DNA of 64,000 bases from Gallionellaceae bacterium (lineage in GTDB: Bacteria; Pseudomonadota; Gammaproteobacteria; Burkholderiales; Thiobacillaceae): contig JAQTLU010000004.1 of NCBI GenBank assembly GCA_028714735.1, positions 1 to 64,000 of the forward strand. The letters are read 5' to 3'. A model generated the notes under the pieces. That model searched no databases, was not told the origin of the DNA, and saw only the letters and a program-made list of their open reading frames with translations. Made by a program: the position numbers and the translations under genes. Below, piece by piece: positions 41,621 to 50,666 of the stretch; the first letter of the stretch is position 1; each line of letters begins with the position of its first letter.

Positions 41621-43030
41621 TCAGAAGAAGCCGAAACTGACCTGGAGCAGCTTCTCGACCTTGGGCACCATGCGTTTGTTGGGCACGAAGATGATCAGGT
41701 GGTCCTCCGGTTCGATCAGGGTGTCATGGTGGGCGATGATGACCTTCTTCTCGCCGCGCGCGATGGCCCCGATGGAGACGCCTTCGGGCAGGTCGATCTG
41801 TTCGATCCGGCGGCCGATCAGCTTGGAAGTCTTGGCATCGCCATGCACCACCACCTCCATCGCCTCGGCGGCGCCGCGGCGCAGGCTGTGCACCACCGCC
41901 ATGTCGCCGTGACGGATATGGGTGAGCAGCGGCCCGATGGTGGCGTGCGCCGGCGACAGGGCGACGTCGATCTCGCCGCCCTGGAGCAGGTCGACATAGC
42001 TGCTCCGGTTGATCAGGGCGACCACCTTGCCGGCGCCCATGCGCTTGGCCAGCAGGGCGGACATGATGTTGTCCTCGTCATCGTTGGTGAGGGCGCAGAA
42101 CACGTCCATGTCCTCGATGTTTTCCTGCTGCAGCAATTCCTCGTCGGTGGCGTCGCCGACCAGCACCAGGGTGCGCTTGAGTTGTTCGGCCAGGAGCTGG
42201 GCATGTTTCTTGTTGTGGTCGATCAGCTTGACCTCGTAGTTCTCTTCGAGGATGCCGGCCAGGCGGCTGCCGATGTTGCCGCCGCCGGCGATCATCACCC
42301 GGCGCACCGAACGATCGGTTTGCCGCATCTCCTTCATCACCGCCCGGATGTGCGCGGTGGCGGCGATGAAGAACACCTCGTCGCCGTCCTGGATGAAGGT
42401 ATCGCCTTCCGGTACCACGGCGCGGTCGCGCCGGAAGATGGCGGCGACCCGGGCGTCCAGGGCATGCAGATGCTCGTCCTTGGGCTCGCGCAGGTGCAGG
42501 CGCAGGTGGTCGCGCATCTCCTTGAGTTCGTGGCCGACCAGGTAGCCGCCCTGAGCGCGCACCGCCACCAGGCGGATGCGGCCTTCCGCGAAGTCGACCA
42601 CCTGGAGCGCTTCCGGGTAGTCGATCAGGCGCCGGATGTAGTCGGTGACTTCCCGTTCCGGGCTGATCACGTAATCGACCGCCATGTTTTCGCCGGAAAA
42701 CAGGACCGCGTGCTGCATGTAATCCTGGGCGCGGATGCGGGCGATCTTGGTCGGGACATTGAACAGGGTGGCGGCCAGCTTGCAGGCCACCATGTTGGTC
42801 TCGTCGTTCTGGGTCACCGCGACCAGCATGTCGGCATCCTCGGCACCGGCCTGGCGCAACACCGAGGGGTGCGAGGCCTGGCCGCACACGGTGCGCAGGT
42901 CGTAACGCTCCTGCAGCGCCGCCAGCTTGGTGGCGTCGATGTCCACCATGGTGATGTCGTTGGCTTCGGAGACGAGGCTGGCGGCCAGGTTGGAGCCGAC
43001 CTGGCCGGCGCCGAGGATGATGATCTTCAC
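41621..43030 (-). CDS. trkA: Trk system peripheral subunit TrkA
   Basis: The 469-residue cytosolic regulator of TrkH consists of two RCK modules. The first begins MKIIILGAGQVGSNLAASL (NAD/ATP-binding GxGxxG) and the second near 230 (VMIAGGGNIGSRLAGIL). Each is followed by an RCK-C domain (about 150-215 and 385-465). It lies 9 bases after ntrX, a position conserved in betaproteobacteria. Confidence 0.97.
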   Translation of the reverse strand: MKIIILGAGQVGSNLAASLVSEANDITMVDIDATKLAALQERYDLRTVCGQASHPSVLRQAGAEDADMLVAVTQNDETNMVACKLAATLFNVPTKIARIRAQDYMQHAVLFSGENMAVDYVISPEREVTDYIRRLIDYPEALQVVDFAEGRIRLVAVRAQGGYLVGHELKEMRDHLRLHLREPKDEHLHALDARVAAIFRRDRAVVPEGDTFIQDGDEVFFIAATAHIRAVMKEMRQTDRSVRRVMIAGGGNIGSRLAGILEENYEVKLIDHNKKHAQLLAEQLKRTLVLVGDATDEELLQQENIEDMDVFCALTNDDEDNIMSALLAKRMGAGKVVALINRSSYVDLLQGGEIDVALSPAHATIGPLLTHIRHGDMAVVHSLRRGAAEAMEVVVHGDAKTSKLIGRRIEQIDLPEGVSIGAIARGEKKVIIAHHDTLIEPEDHLIIFVPNKRMVPKVEKLLQVSFGFF

Positions 43031-43039
43031 GATGCGATC

Positions 43040-44296
43040 TTAGGAGGTGTCGCTGCGGGAGCCGGATTTTACGCCCAACTGCTTGAGCTTCCGATACAGG
43101 TGGGTGCGCTCCAGGCCGGACCGTTCGGCGGCCTTGGACATGCTGCCGCACTCGCGCAGTACCGCCTCCAGATAGGCCTTCTCGAAGGCATCGCGGGCCT
43201 CCTTGAGCGGCAGTTCGAACAACTCGGCCAGGGCGCCGCCGTCCATCTTGGCGCCGCCGCCAAGCAAGGCCTCGACGTCGCGCAGCTCGATGACGCTGTC
43301 GAGTACGGTCGAGGCCAGGTTGTGCACCAGGGTATGCAGCTCGTCCAGGTTGCCCGGCCAGTCATGCCGCGCCAGCCGCTCCAGTGCGGCATCGGAAAAG
43401 CGCCGCTCGCCCAGGCCGTTCTTGGCCAGGCTCTCGCGCAACCAGACCCCGGCCAGCTGGACGATATCCTCGCGATGCTCGCGCAAGGCCGGCACCCGTA
43501 CGGCCACCTGGGCCAGGACGTTATAGAGGTCGCGCGAATAGGCGCCGGCGGCGGCCTTGCTGGCCAGGTTCTCGGTGCTGGCGCAGATCAGGTTGACGCC
43601 GTAATCCCGATGCCGGCCGATGACCAGCTGCAGGCCCTTCTGCTGCAGCGGGGTGAGCTGCCCCACTTCGCGGAAAAACAGCACGCCGCCTTTGGCCTGG
43701 GCCAGCCAGTCCAGGGGATTCTCGACCAGTGGGGCGAGGTCGTCCGGCTCGACCCACGCTGTTTCCGGGTTGTGCAGGTAGCGGGCGCAGATGTCCACGC
43801 CTGCGCCGGGTTCGCCGGTCAGCAACAGGGTGGTGCCGGCGCCGGCCGCCTGGCGCAGGCGCTGCGCCAGCAGCCGGATCGGCTCGCTGCTGCCCAGGGC
43901 TTCCATGCTCGCCGGCGCGCTGACCCGGTCGGACCGGCTGTTCAAGGCCCGCTCGATGGTTTGCAGCAGCTTCTTGTAGGGCACCGGCTTTTCCAGGAAA
44001 TCGAAGGCACCCAGCCGGGTGGCCTCGACGGCGGTGTGGATGGTGCCGTGCCCGGACATCATCACCACGGGCATGGTGAGCTGGCCGGTCGTCACCCATT
44101 CCTTGAGCAGCGACAGGCCATCGACATCGGGCATCCAGATATCCAGCAGGACCAGGTCGGGCGCTCTTTCCAGTCGTGCCGCGCGGGCCTGCTCGCCATT
44201 TTCGGCCAGGCGCACCTCGTGACCCTCGTCTTCGAGGATTTCGCGCAGCAGGTCGCGGATGCCGGGTTCGTCATCCACAACGAGTATTTCACTCAT
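43040..44296 (-). CDS. ntrX: NtrX-like response regulator with degenerate AAA+ domain
   Basis: The 418-residue regulator has a receiver (1-120, D52 in VLLDIWMP) and a C-terminal Fis-type helix-turn-helix (MSKAAERSGLERTHLYRKLKQL). The central AAA+ fold is clearly damaged: Walker A reads GEPGAGVD (Lys replaced by Val), there is no GAFTGA loop, and Walker B reads GGVLFFREV instead of FLDE. ATP hydrolysis and sigma-54 activation are therefore unlikely, and it may act as a sigma-70 regulator or repressor. Its start overlaps the kinase gene by 8 bases. The gene order ntrY-ntrX-trkA supports the name. Confidence 0.9.
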   Translation of the reverse strand: MSEILVVDDEPGIRDLLREILEDEGHEVRLAENGEQARAARLERAPDLVLLDIWMPDVDGLSLLKEWVTTGQLTMPVVMMSGHGTIHTAVEATRLGAFDFLEKPVPYKKLLQTIERALNSRSDRVSAPASMEALGSSEPIRLLAQRLRQAAGAGTTLLLTGEPGAGVDICARYLHNPETAWVEPDDLAPLVENPLDWLAQAKGGVLFFREVGQLTPLQQKGLQLVIGRHRDYGVNLICASTENLASKAAAGAYSRDLYNVLAQVAVRVPALREHREDIVQLAGVWLRESLAKNGLGERRFSDAALERLARHDWPGNLDELHTLVHNLASTVLDSVIELRDVEALLGGGAKMDGGALAELFELPLKEARDAFEKAYLEAVLRECGSMSKAAERSGLERTHLYRKLKQLGVKSGSRSDTS

Positions 44297-46418
44297 GCTC
44301 CATCTCCATTATCGGCAGCGTAACGCACACCGCGGCACCATGCGGTTCCAGGTTGCGTACTTCGATCCCGCCATGATGCTCCTCCACGATCTTTTTGACG
44401 ATGGCCAGGCCGAGCCCGGTGCCCTTGGGCTTGGTGGTGGCGTAGGGCTCGAACAAGCGGTTGCCGAGCGATTCCGGGAAGCCGGGGCCATTATCCTCGA
44501 CGCACAGCGTCACGCCGTCCGGAGAACGGTGGCTGCGTACCCAGATCTCCGAACCGCTATTATCCATCAGCGCCTCCTCGGCGTTCTTGACCAGGTTCAC
44601 CAGCACCTGGCGCAACAGCGAGGGGTCGCCGGCGGCGGTCGGCAGGTCGGCCGCCAGATCGGTCCGGATCGGGGTGTGGTGCTCGTAAAGCGCCAGCACG
44701 TCGGCGATGAAGGCGTTGACGTCCATGGCCTGCAGGATGGGGGTCGGGGTACGGGCATATTGTGCGAAGGCGTCGACCAGCGATTTCATCGCCGCGACCT
44801 GGCCGACGATGGTGTCGGTGGCCCGGATCAGGAAGCCCTTGCCGGCCTCGTTCAGCTGGTCGGCCAGCTTCATTTGCAGACGTTCGGCGGACAACTGGAT
44901 CGGCGTCAGCGGATTCTTGATCTCGTGCGCCAGGCGCCGGGCCACCTCGCCCCAGGCGGCATCGCGCTGGGCCTGGATCAACTGGGTGACGTCGTCGAGC
45001 GCGAGGGCGTAAGCCGCTTCCTCGCCGGCGCTCAGGGGCGTTCCCCGTGCCAGCAGGACACGGGAACCGGAGGCCGTGGCCAGTTCGACCTGTTCCCGCC
45101 AGGGCTGGTGGCCGGCCTCCCGGAAATGCCCGGCCATGGTGGCCGCGAACTGATGCAGCCCCTCTCCCGGCAAGCCCCATTCCTCCAGCGGCTGGCCTAT
45201 GGGTCCCTCGCGGTCGCAGCCGAGGATGCTGGCCGCGGCCGGATTGACCAGCTTCACCCGCAGTTCGCCGTCCAGCGTCACCACGCCGGTGCTGACGCTG
45301 CCCAGCACGCTTTCCAGGTAGGCCTTCGACTCCTGCAGCTTGTCCTGGTTTTCCTGGGCCACGGCGCGGGCCTCGGAAAGCTGCATGGTCATGCGGTTGA
45401 ACGAATGGGTGAGCATGCCCAGCTCGTCCCCCGAATTGACCGGGCTGACCTGAGAGAAGTCGCCCCGCGCCACGGCCCGCGTCCCCCTGGCCAGCACCCG
45501 CAGCGGGGCCGCCAGCCGCTCGGACAACAGGAAGGCGAGTGACAGGGCGGAAAACAGCGACAGGGCCAGCGACAGGGTCAGCGAGACCGCGTACAGCCGT
45601 TTCAGGCCGAGCCGGGAGACCGCCAGCTCCTGGTAATTGCGGTGTGCCTCCTCGACGCTCTGGGCGTCCTCGCTCAGTTTGGCCGACACCGGCTGGGCGA
45701 CCTGGAGTATGCGCATGTTCTCGGTCAGGCTGACCAGGTTGACCGGCACCGCCGCGCGCACGATCAAGGTGCGTCCGTCGCCATCCTGTTCGGTGCGCGA
45801 CCAGGGCTGTTGCAGCTTGGCCTGCCAGATGGCCGAGCGCTCGGGCGCGCGCGGCATCAGGGTCGTCTTGTCGGAGGAGGCGAAGCCGATCAGCGAGCCG
45901 CTCTCCTCGAACAGGCTGACCTCCTGGACGCCGTAGGCCTCGCGCAGGTCGTTCAACCGGTTTTGCTGCCGAGCCGCCGGCAATTCCGACAACTGCAAGG
46001 CCATGCCTTCGGCCTTTTTGATCAGTTCGCTCTCGAACTGGCCGAGCGCGGATTGCCCGAGCGACAGGCCGCTCTCGAGGGCGCGTTCCATGCGCACGTC
46101 AAACCAGGACTCGATCGATTTGACCAGGAATTGCACCGACAGGATGTACACCACCAGTCCGGGCAGCAGCGCCATCAGGCCGAAGATCCAGAACATGCGG
46201 GCGGTCAGGCGGGCGCCGAAGACGCCGGCCCTGACCCGTTTCCAGAGCGAATAAGCCTGGTAGCCGAACAGGCTGGCCAGGGCCAGGGTGGCGACCACGG
46301 CGACCACCAGCAGGACCTGGAAATGCTCGGCGAAGAATCCGGTGTTGTCGGCCGAGAAGGACAGCAGGGCGACCAGCGAGGCGCCAAGAAGCAGACTGCC
46401 TAGGGTGAGGTAAAGCAT
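44289..46418 (-). CDS. ntrY: NtrY-like sensor histidine kinase
   Basis: The 709-residue inner-membrane kinase has membrane segments at about 5-20, 33-55 and 75-100, a periplasmic sensor about 100-275, another segment about 280-305, HAMP about 306-360, PAS about 375-480 (VLGSVSTGVVTLDGELRVKLVNPAA), HisKA with H498 (LAHEIKNPLTPIQLSAERL) and HATPase (NLVKNAEEAL, DNGPGFPE, TGLGLAIV). The HEIKNPLTPIQLSAERL box is diagnostic of NtrY. Family members sense redox or nitrogen status. It follows the DUF4390 gene after 18 bases. Confidence 0.95.
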   Translation of the reverse strand: MLYLTLGSLLLGASLVALLSFSADNTGFFAEHFQVLLVVAVVATLALASLFGYQAYSLWKRVRAGVFGARLTARMFWIFGLMALLPGLVVYILSVQFLVKSIESWFDVRMERALESGLSLGQSALGQFESELIKKAEGMALQLSELPAARQQNRLNDLREAYGVQEVSLFEESGSLIGFASSDKTTLMPRAPERSAIWQAKLQQPWSRTEQDGDGRTLIVRAAVPVNLVSLTENMRILQVAQPVSAKLSEDAQSVEEAHRNYQELAVSRLGLKRLYAVSLTLSLALSLFSALSLAFLLSERLAAPLRVLARGTRAVARGDFSQVSPVNSGDELGMLTHSFNRMTMQLSEARAVAQENQDKLQESKAYLESVLGSVSTGVVTLDGELRVKLVNPAAASILGCDREGPIGQPLEEWGLPGEGLHQFAATMAGHFREAGHQPWREQVELATASGSRVLLARGTPLSAGEEAAYALALDDVTQLIQAQRDAAWGEVARRLAHEIKNPLTPIQLSAERLQMKLADQLNEAGKGFLIRATDTIVGQVAAMKSLVDAFAQYARTPTPILQAMDVNAFIADVLALYEHHTPIRTDLAADLPTAAGDPSLLRQVLVNLVKNAEEALMDNSGSEIWVRSHRSPDGVTLCVEDNGPGFPESLGNRLFEPYATTKPKGTGLGLAIVKKIVEEHHGGIEVRNLEPHGAAVCVTLPIMEMEHE

Positions 46419-46436
46419 CCCGGGTAAGGGTTCCGG

Positions 46437-47003
46437 CTACGGCTTGAACGACCATTCCCGCCAGCCGGAGTCCATATCCCAGCGGCTGGAGGCGAAGGCA
46501 TTCATTTGCAGCGGTTTGGCCAGCTGGCTGGTATCCAGGTACATCCGCACCCTGGCCTGATACAGGTAGTTCTTGTTGATCTGCCGGCTTTCCAGCACCG
46601 GCCAGTCGGCGAAGTCGCCCAGGGCATTGAGTGCCTCAAGCTGGGTTTCGAAACTGGCATGGCCGTTGCCGCGCTGGAGCATGTATTGCCTGAGCAAGGC
46701 GTTGTAGGACAGGCGCAGGCTGCGCTTGAGTACCGCCACGTCGTCGGCGAACCAGTAGCTGCGCGGCCGATCCATCTCGAAAAGCTGCTCGAAGGTCAGG
46801 GTGATGCCCTTGCGCAATGCCTCATCCAGGGTGGGTGCGAGCTGGATGGCATAACCGCCCGACAATACGTAATGGTCGCCTTTCTGGACCAGCTCGACCT
46901 GCTTCAACGACAACAGGTCCTGCGCCCACGCCCCGCCCACGCCGACGACCAAAGCCGTGGCGGAGGACAGTTTGAGGAATTCACGTCTTGACAATGCGGG
47001 CAT
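46437..47003 (-). CDS. DUF4390 protein with twin-arginine-like signal
   Basis: The 188-residue exported protein has N-terminus PALSRREFLKLSSATALVVG, matching the Tat motif S-R-R-x-F-L-K, with a likely cleavage at AWA/QD near residue 28. The mature part is the DUF4390 domain (LSGGYAIQLAPTLDEALRKGITLTFEQLFEM...VRMYLDTSQLAKPLQMNAF). Its function is unknown; DUF4390 is nearly always between rsmB and ntrY and may supply the NtrY sensor. Its start overlaps the rsmB 3' end by 23 bases. Confidence 0.88.
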   Translation of the reverse strand: MPALSRREFLKLSSATALVVGVGGAWAQDLLSLKQVELVQKGDHYVLSGGYAIQLAPTLDEALRKGITLTFEQLFEMDRPRSYWFADDVAVLKRSLRLSYNALLRQYMLQRGNGHASFETQLEALNALGDFADWPVLESRQINKNYLYQARVRMYLDTSQLAKPLQMNAFASSRWDMDSGWREWSFKP

Positions 47004-48246
47004 AGAAAAAGCCGTCGTGATCGCTATCCGGTCGTAGTTGCCCGTTCACACCCTCGGGCAGGCTGATCGTTTCCAGTCCGGCATCTGCATGCCCGGTCAG
47101 GAAGGCTTCGACTTGCCGGCCGTTTTCTTCGGGAAACAGGCTGCAGGTCGCGTAAAGCAATTTACCACCTTGCCGGAGCAGGGGCCAAACGGCATCCAGC
47201 AGGCGCGCCTGCTGGATGGCCAGTTCGTTCACGTCTTCGCAACGTTTCAGCCATTTGCCGTCGGGATGCCGGCGCGCGACCCCGGAGGCCGTGCACGGGG
47301 CATCGAGCAGGATGCGGTCGAACGGCCGTCCGTCCCACCAGGATGCCGGGGTTTCGGCATCGGCGGCCACCATGGCGGCATCCAGGCCGAGCCGGCGCAG
47401 GTTGTCGTCGACCCGGTTCAGGCGCTGGGCGTCCCGGTCCAGGGCGAGCAGGTCGAGGTCGTGGCATTCCAGCAGATGGGCCGTTTTGCCGCCTGGCGCC
47501 GCGCAGGCATCCAGTACATGCATGCCGTTGCTGCATTGCAACAACGGTTCGGCAAGCTGCGCGCCGGCATCCTGGACCGAGGCCAGGCCTTCGGCAAAGC
47601 CGGGCAGGTCAGTCACCCGGACCGGCTCGGTCAGCGTCAGCGCCCATTCGCCGGTCGGGCGCCAGGCCATGCCGGCCGCATCCAGCATGGCCTGATACTC
47701 TGCCAGCGTGGTGCGGCGCCGATTGACCCGCAAGGTCATGGGCGGCCGTTCGTTCATCGCGGTCAACTGGGCCTGCCAGGTATCGGGATAGTGGCTGCGC
47801 AGCTTTTCGATCCACCACTCCGGGAAATTCCAAAGCGCTTCCAGGTCTTCGTCAGCGGCGGCCTCCAGCGCTTCCCGCTGGCGCGGGAAGTTGCGCAGGA
47901 CGCCGTTGACGAAACCGCGGGCGCGCGGATAGCGGTGACCGACCAGATCGACCGCCTCGTTGACCGCCGCATAGGCCGGCGTGTCGCGATCGGTCAGTTC
48001 ATACAGGGCCACCAGCAGCGGACCGGCCAGTTCGGCGGGACTGATCGGCCGCCCGGTCAGGCGACGCAGGAAGAAGCGCAGGCGGCCGAGGTTGCGCAGT
48101 ACGCCATAGGTCAGGTCCTGGGCGGCGGCCAGCCGCCTCGGCTCGCCCCGGGGCCGGGCCGCCTCCAGCGCGGCGGTCAGGCTGCGACCGTCGAGCAGAA
48201 CCTCGTTGATCAGGTCCGCCGCCAGTTCCCGCGCCGAGGCAGTCAC
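46981..48246 (-). CDS. rsmB: 16S rRNA (cytosine-967-C5)-methyltransferase RsmB
   Basis: This 421-residue enzyme methylates C967 of 16S rRNA. The NusB-like N-terminal domain (about 1-140) is followed by a SAM-dependent RNA methyltransferase domain with DACAAPGGKTAHLLE (about 245), catalytic-region Cys in LLDAPCTASGVARRHPDGKW and YATCSLFPEEN. Both conserved cysteines are present. It is directly followed by DUF4390 with overlap, and its start is directly adjacent to the htpX stop. Confidence 0.97.
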   Translation of the reverse strand: MTASARELAADLINEVLLDGRSLTAALEAARPRGEPRRLAAAQDLTYGVLRNLGRLRFFLRRLTGRPISPAELAGPLLVALYELTDRDTPAYAAVNEAVDLVGHRYPRARGFVNGVLRNFPRQREALEAAADEDLEALWNFPEWWIEKLRSHYPDTWQAQLTAMNERPPMTLRVNRRRTTLAEYQAMLDAAGMAWRPTGEWALTLTEPVRVTDLPGFAEGLASVQDAGAQLAEPLLQCSNGMHVLDACAAPGGKTAHLLECHDLDLLALDRDAQRLNRVDDNLRRLGLDAAMVAADAETPASWWDGRPFDRILLDAPCTASGVARRHPDGKWLKRCEDVNELAIQQARLLDAVWPLLRQGGKLLYATCSLFPEENGRQVEAFLTGHADAGLETISLPEGVNGQLRPDSDHDGFFYARIVKT

Positions 48247-49095
48247 TCAGACACCGCGCCGGGCGAGTTCGAGCAGGCGGCGGACGCGCTCCTCGGTGGC
48301 GGGGTGGGTGCGGAACAGCCCTTTCAGGTCGCCGCCCGAAAGCGGATTGATGATCATCATCTGGGCCGTCTCCGGGTGCCTCTCGGCGGCACCCATGGGG
48401 GTGCCCCGGGCATAGGCCTCGATCTTGCGCAGCGCGCTGGCGAGTGCCTCGGGGTCGCCGGAAATTTCCGCCCCGCCGCGGTCGGCGCCGAATTCGCGCG
48501 CGCGCGAGATGGCCATCTGGATCAGCATCGCCGCCAGCGGCGCCAGGATCATGATGATCAGCTGGACGATGAAGTTGGGCCGATCGCGGTCGCCGCCGCC
48601 GAAGAACAGGCCGAACTGGGCCAGCGCGGAGATGGCGCCGGCGACGGTGGCGGAGAGGGTCGAGATCAGGATGTCGCGGTTCTTTACGTGGGTCAGTTCG
48701 TGCGCCATGACGCCGCGCAGTTCGCGCGCGCTCAACATGCGCAGGATGCCGCTGGTGGCCGCCACGGCGGCATGCTCCGGGTTGCGCCCGGTGGCGAAGG
48801 CGTTCGGCTGGGCCTCGTCGATGATGTAGACGCGCGGCATCGGCAGGCCAGCGCGCTGGGCCAGTTCATGCACCATGGCGTAGTACTCGCCGCCGGTCGC
48901 GCCGTCGACCTCGCGTGCGTTGTACATGCGCAGCACCATCTGGTCGGAATTCCAGTACGCCCACAGGTTCATGGCGCCGCCGAACAGCAAGGCGATGATC
49001 ATGCCCTGAACGCCGCCCAGCAGCATGCCCACGGCGCCGAACAGGGCGACGATGGCGGCCATCAGTAATGAGGTTTTAAGCCAGTTGTTCAACAT
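48247..49095 (-). CDS. htpX: Membrane-bound zinc metalloprotease HtpX
   Basis: This 282-residue inner-membrane heat-shock protease degrades damaged membrane proteins. Two N-terminal spans (about 8-25 and 30-50) precede the zinc motif HELTH (about 128-132), followed by two further hydrophobic segments (about 145-165 and 178-200) and [11 protein letters not shown] supplying the third ligand. ATG 49095 ([11 protein letters not shown]) is the family start; the longer frame upstream is not conserved. Confidence 0.97.
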   Translation of the reverse strand: MLNNWLKTSLLMAAIVALFGAVGMLLGGVQGMIIALLFGGAMNLWAYWNSDQMVLRMYNAREVDGATGGEYYAMVHELAQRAGLPMPRVYIIDEAQPNAFATGRNPEHAAVAATSGILRMLSARELRGVMAHELTHVKNRDILISTLSATVAGAISALAQFGLFFGGGDRDRPNFIVQLIIMILAPLAAMLIQMAISRAREFGADRGGAEISGDPEALASALRKIEAYARGTPMGAAERHPETAQMMIINPLSGGDLKGLFRTHPATEERVRRLLELARRGV

Positions 49096-49156
49096 GTTTC
49101 GGTTCCAGAAAATGATTGTTGTGCCGGTCCTGAGATGGGGATTTCCGGCAAATAAT

Positions 49157-50074
49157 TCAATCCAGTCGCTGCCCGGCCGCCAGCGCGTTGCCGGCCAGGA
49201 AGGCGGCCACGGGAAGACGCTTGCCACCGGCCTTCTGGACCTCGATCAGGTCGAGGGCGCCGTCGCCGCAGGCGACCCGGATGGCTTGCGGGGAGACGGC
49301 CAGGATCTCGCCCGGCTGTCCCTCTCCGGCCACCGGGCGGGCCAGCCAGACCTTGACCGGCTCGCCGTCGAGGAGGGCGCTGGCGCCCGGGAAGGGGTTG
49401 AAGGCGCGGATGCGCCGGTCCAGCGTCGGCGCCGGCAGGGTCCAGTCGAGGCGCGCTTCGTCCTTGCCGATCTTGGCGGCATAGCAGGCCAGGCTGTCGT
49501 CCTGCCTGGTGGCGGATGTGCCTGCCAGGCCGGGCAGCAGTCGCACGATGGCCTCGGCGCCGAGCACGGCCAGCTTGTCGTGCAGGCTGCCGGCGCTGTC
49601 GTCCGGCGCGATCGCCAGCGGATGCCGGCTCAGCATGGCGCCGGTGTCGAGGCCCTTGTCCATCTGCATCAGGGTGATCCCGGTTTCGCCGTCGCCGGCC
49701 TCGATGGCGCGCTGGATCGGCGCCGCACCGCGCCAGCGCGGCAACAGCGAGGCGTGGATGTTGACGCAGCCGAGGCGTGGGATGTCGAGCGCGGCCTGGG
49801 GCAGGATCAGGCCGTAGGCGGCCACCACCATGACCTCAGGGGCGGCATCGACGATGGCCTGGCGCGCCGCCTCGGTTTTCAGGCTGTCCGGCTGCGCCAC
49901 GGCAAGGCCGTGCGCCAGGGCCAGTTCCTTGACCGGACTCATGCGCAGCTTCATGCCGCGACCGGCCGGGCGGTCGGGCTGGGTCAGGACCAGGGGGATG
50001 TCGTGTCCGGCCGCGATCAGCGCGCTCAGTGCCCGGGCGGCGAACTCCGGGGTGCCGGCAAAGACCAGCCTCAC
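49157..50074 (-). CDS. fmt: Methionyl-tRNA formyltransferase
   Basis: The 305-residue enzyme formylates initiator Met-tRNA. It has [20 protein letters not shown] at the N-terminus, the folate-site motif [20 protein letters not shown] (about 108-127) and a C-terminal OB-like domain from about 205. It starts at GTG 50074, overlapping the def stop (GTGA), so the two enzymes of N-formyl metabolism are co-translated. Confidence 0.97.
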   Translation of the reverse strand: MRLVFAGTPEFAARALSALIAAGHDIPLVLTQPDRPAGRGMKLRMSPVKELALAHGLAVAQPDSLKTEAARQAIVDAAPEVMVVAAYGLILPQAALDIPRLGCVNIHASLLPRWRGAAPIQRAIEAGDGETGITLMQMDKGLDTGAMLSRHPLAIAPDDSAGSLHDKLAVLGAEAIVRLLPGLAGTSATRQDDSLACYAAKIGKDEARLDWTLPAPTLDRRIRAFNPFPGASALLDGEPVKVWLARPVAGEGQPGEILAVSPQAIRVACGDGALDLIEVQKAGGKRLPVAAFLAGNALAAGQRLD

Positions 50075-50574
50075 ATGGTTTCCCGTTGCTGCTTGACCAG
50101 CTTGGAGCGGATCCGGTCCTGCTTCAGGCGCGACAGATATTCCACGAACACCTTGCCGTCGAGGTGGTCGACTTCGTGCTGGACGCAGATGGCCAGCAGA
50201 CCCTCGGCCTCGAACTCGAATGTCTGGCCGACGGAATCCTGCGCCCGGGCCTTGATGTGTTCGGCACGGGTGACGTTCTCATAGATGCCCGGCACCGACA
50301 GGCAGCCCTCTTCGTGGACGATTTCGCCATCCCTTTCCAGGATGACCGGGTTGATCAGCGTCAGCAGGCGGTTCTTCTCTTCGCTGACATCGATCACGAT
50401 CAACCGGATATGCCGGTCCACCTGGGTCGCGGCCAGACCGACGCCGGGCGCGGCATACATGGTTTCCGCCATATCGGCGGCCAGTCGGCGGATTTCCTCG
50501 TCCACCGTTGCGATCGGTTTGGCGACCGTGTGCAGCCGCTTGTCCGGATATTGAAGGATTTTCAGCAAGGCCAT
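50071..50574 (-). CDS. def: Peptide deformylase
   Basis: This 167-residue metalloenzyme removes the formyl group from nascent proteins. All three motifs are present: GVGLAATQ (about 45-52), EGCLSVPG (metal-ligand Cys near 92) and QHEVDHLDG (two His ligands near 134). It is the first gene of a long minus-strand series and has a near-perfect -10 element (TATAAT at 50620-50625) upstream. Confidence 0.98.
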   Translation of the reverse strand: MALLKILQYPDKRLHTVAKPIATVDEEIRRLAADMAETMYAAPGVGLAATQVDRHIRLIVIDVSEEKNRLLTLINPVILERDGEIVHEEGCLSVPGIYENVTRAEHIKARAQDSVGQTFEFEAEGLLAICVQHEVDHLDGKVFVEYLSRLKQDRIRSKLVKQQRETM

Positions 50575-50595
50575 TTAGGTGCAAAGATTCACAAA

Positions 50596-50625
50596 TTGGT
50601 TTAAGTTAAGATAACTCTAATTATA
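50596..50625. promoter_or_regulatory. Overlapping divergent promoters of def and the LysM gene
   Basis: On the minus strand TATAAT (50620-50625) precedes def by 46 bases, with no good -35. On the plus strand TTGGTT (50596-50601) is followed after 16 to 17 bases by TAATTA/AATTAT (50618-50624), placing a start just before the LysM gene. The two -10 elements overlap, so the promoters probably compete. Confidence 0.55.
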
Positions 50626-50666
50626 TCCGGGTTCGTACGGGCCCCTTTCACTCAGAGGTAGTGACC

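Noticed and set aside
41405..44323. 972-codon plus-strand frame across trkH, trkA and ntrX
   Set aside because: It spans three well-supported genes on the other strand and has shadow composition.
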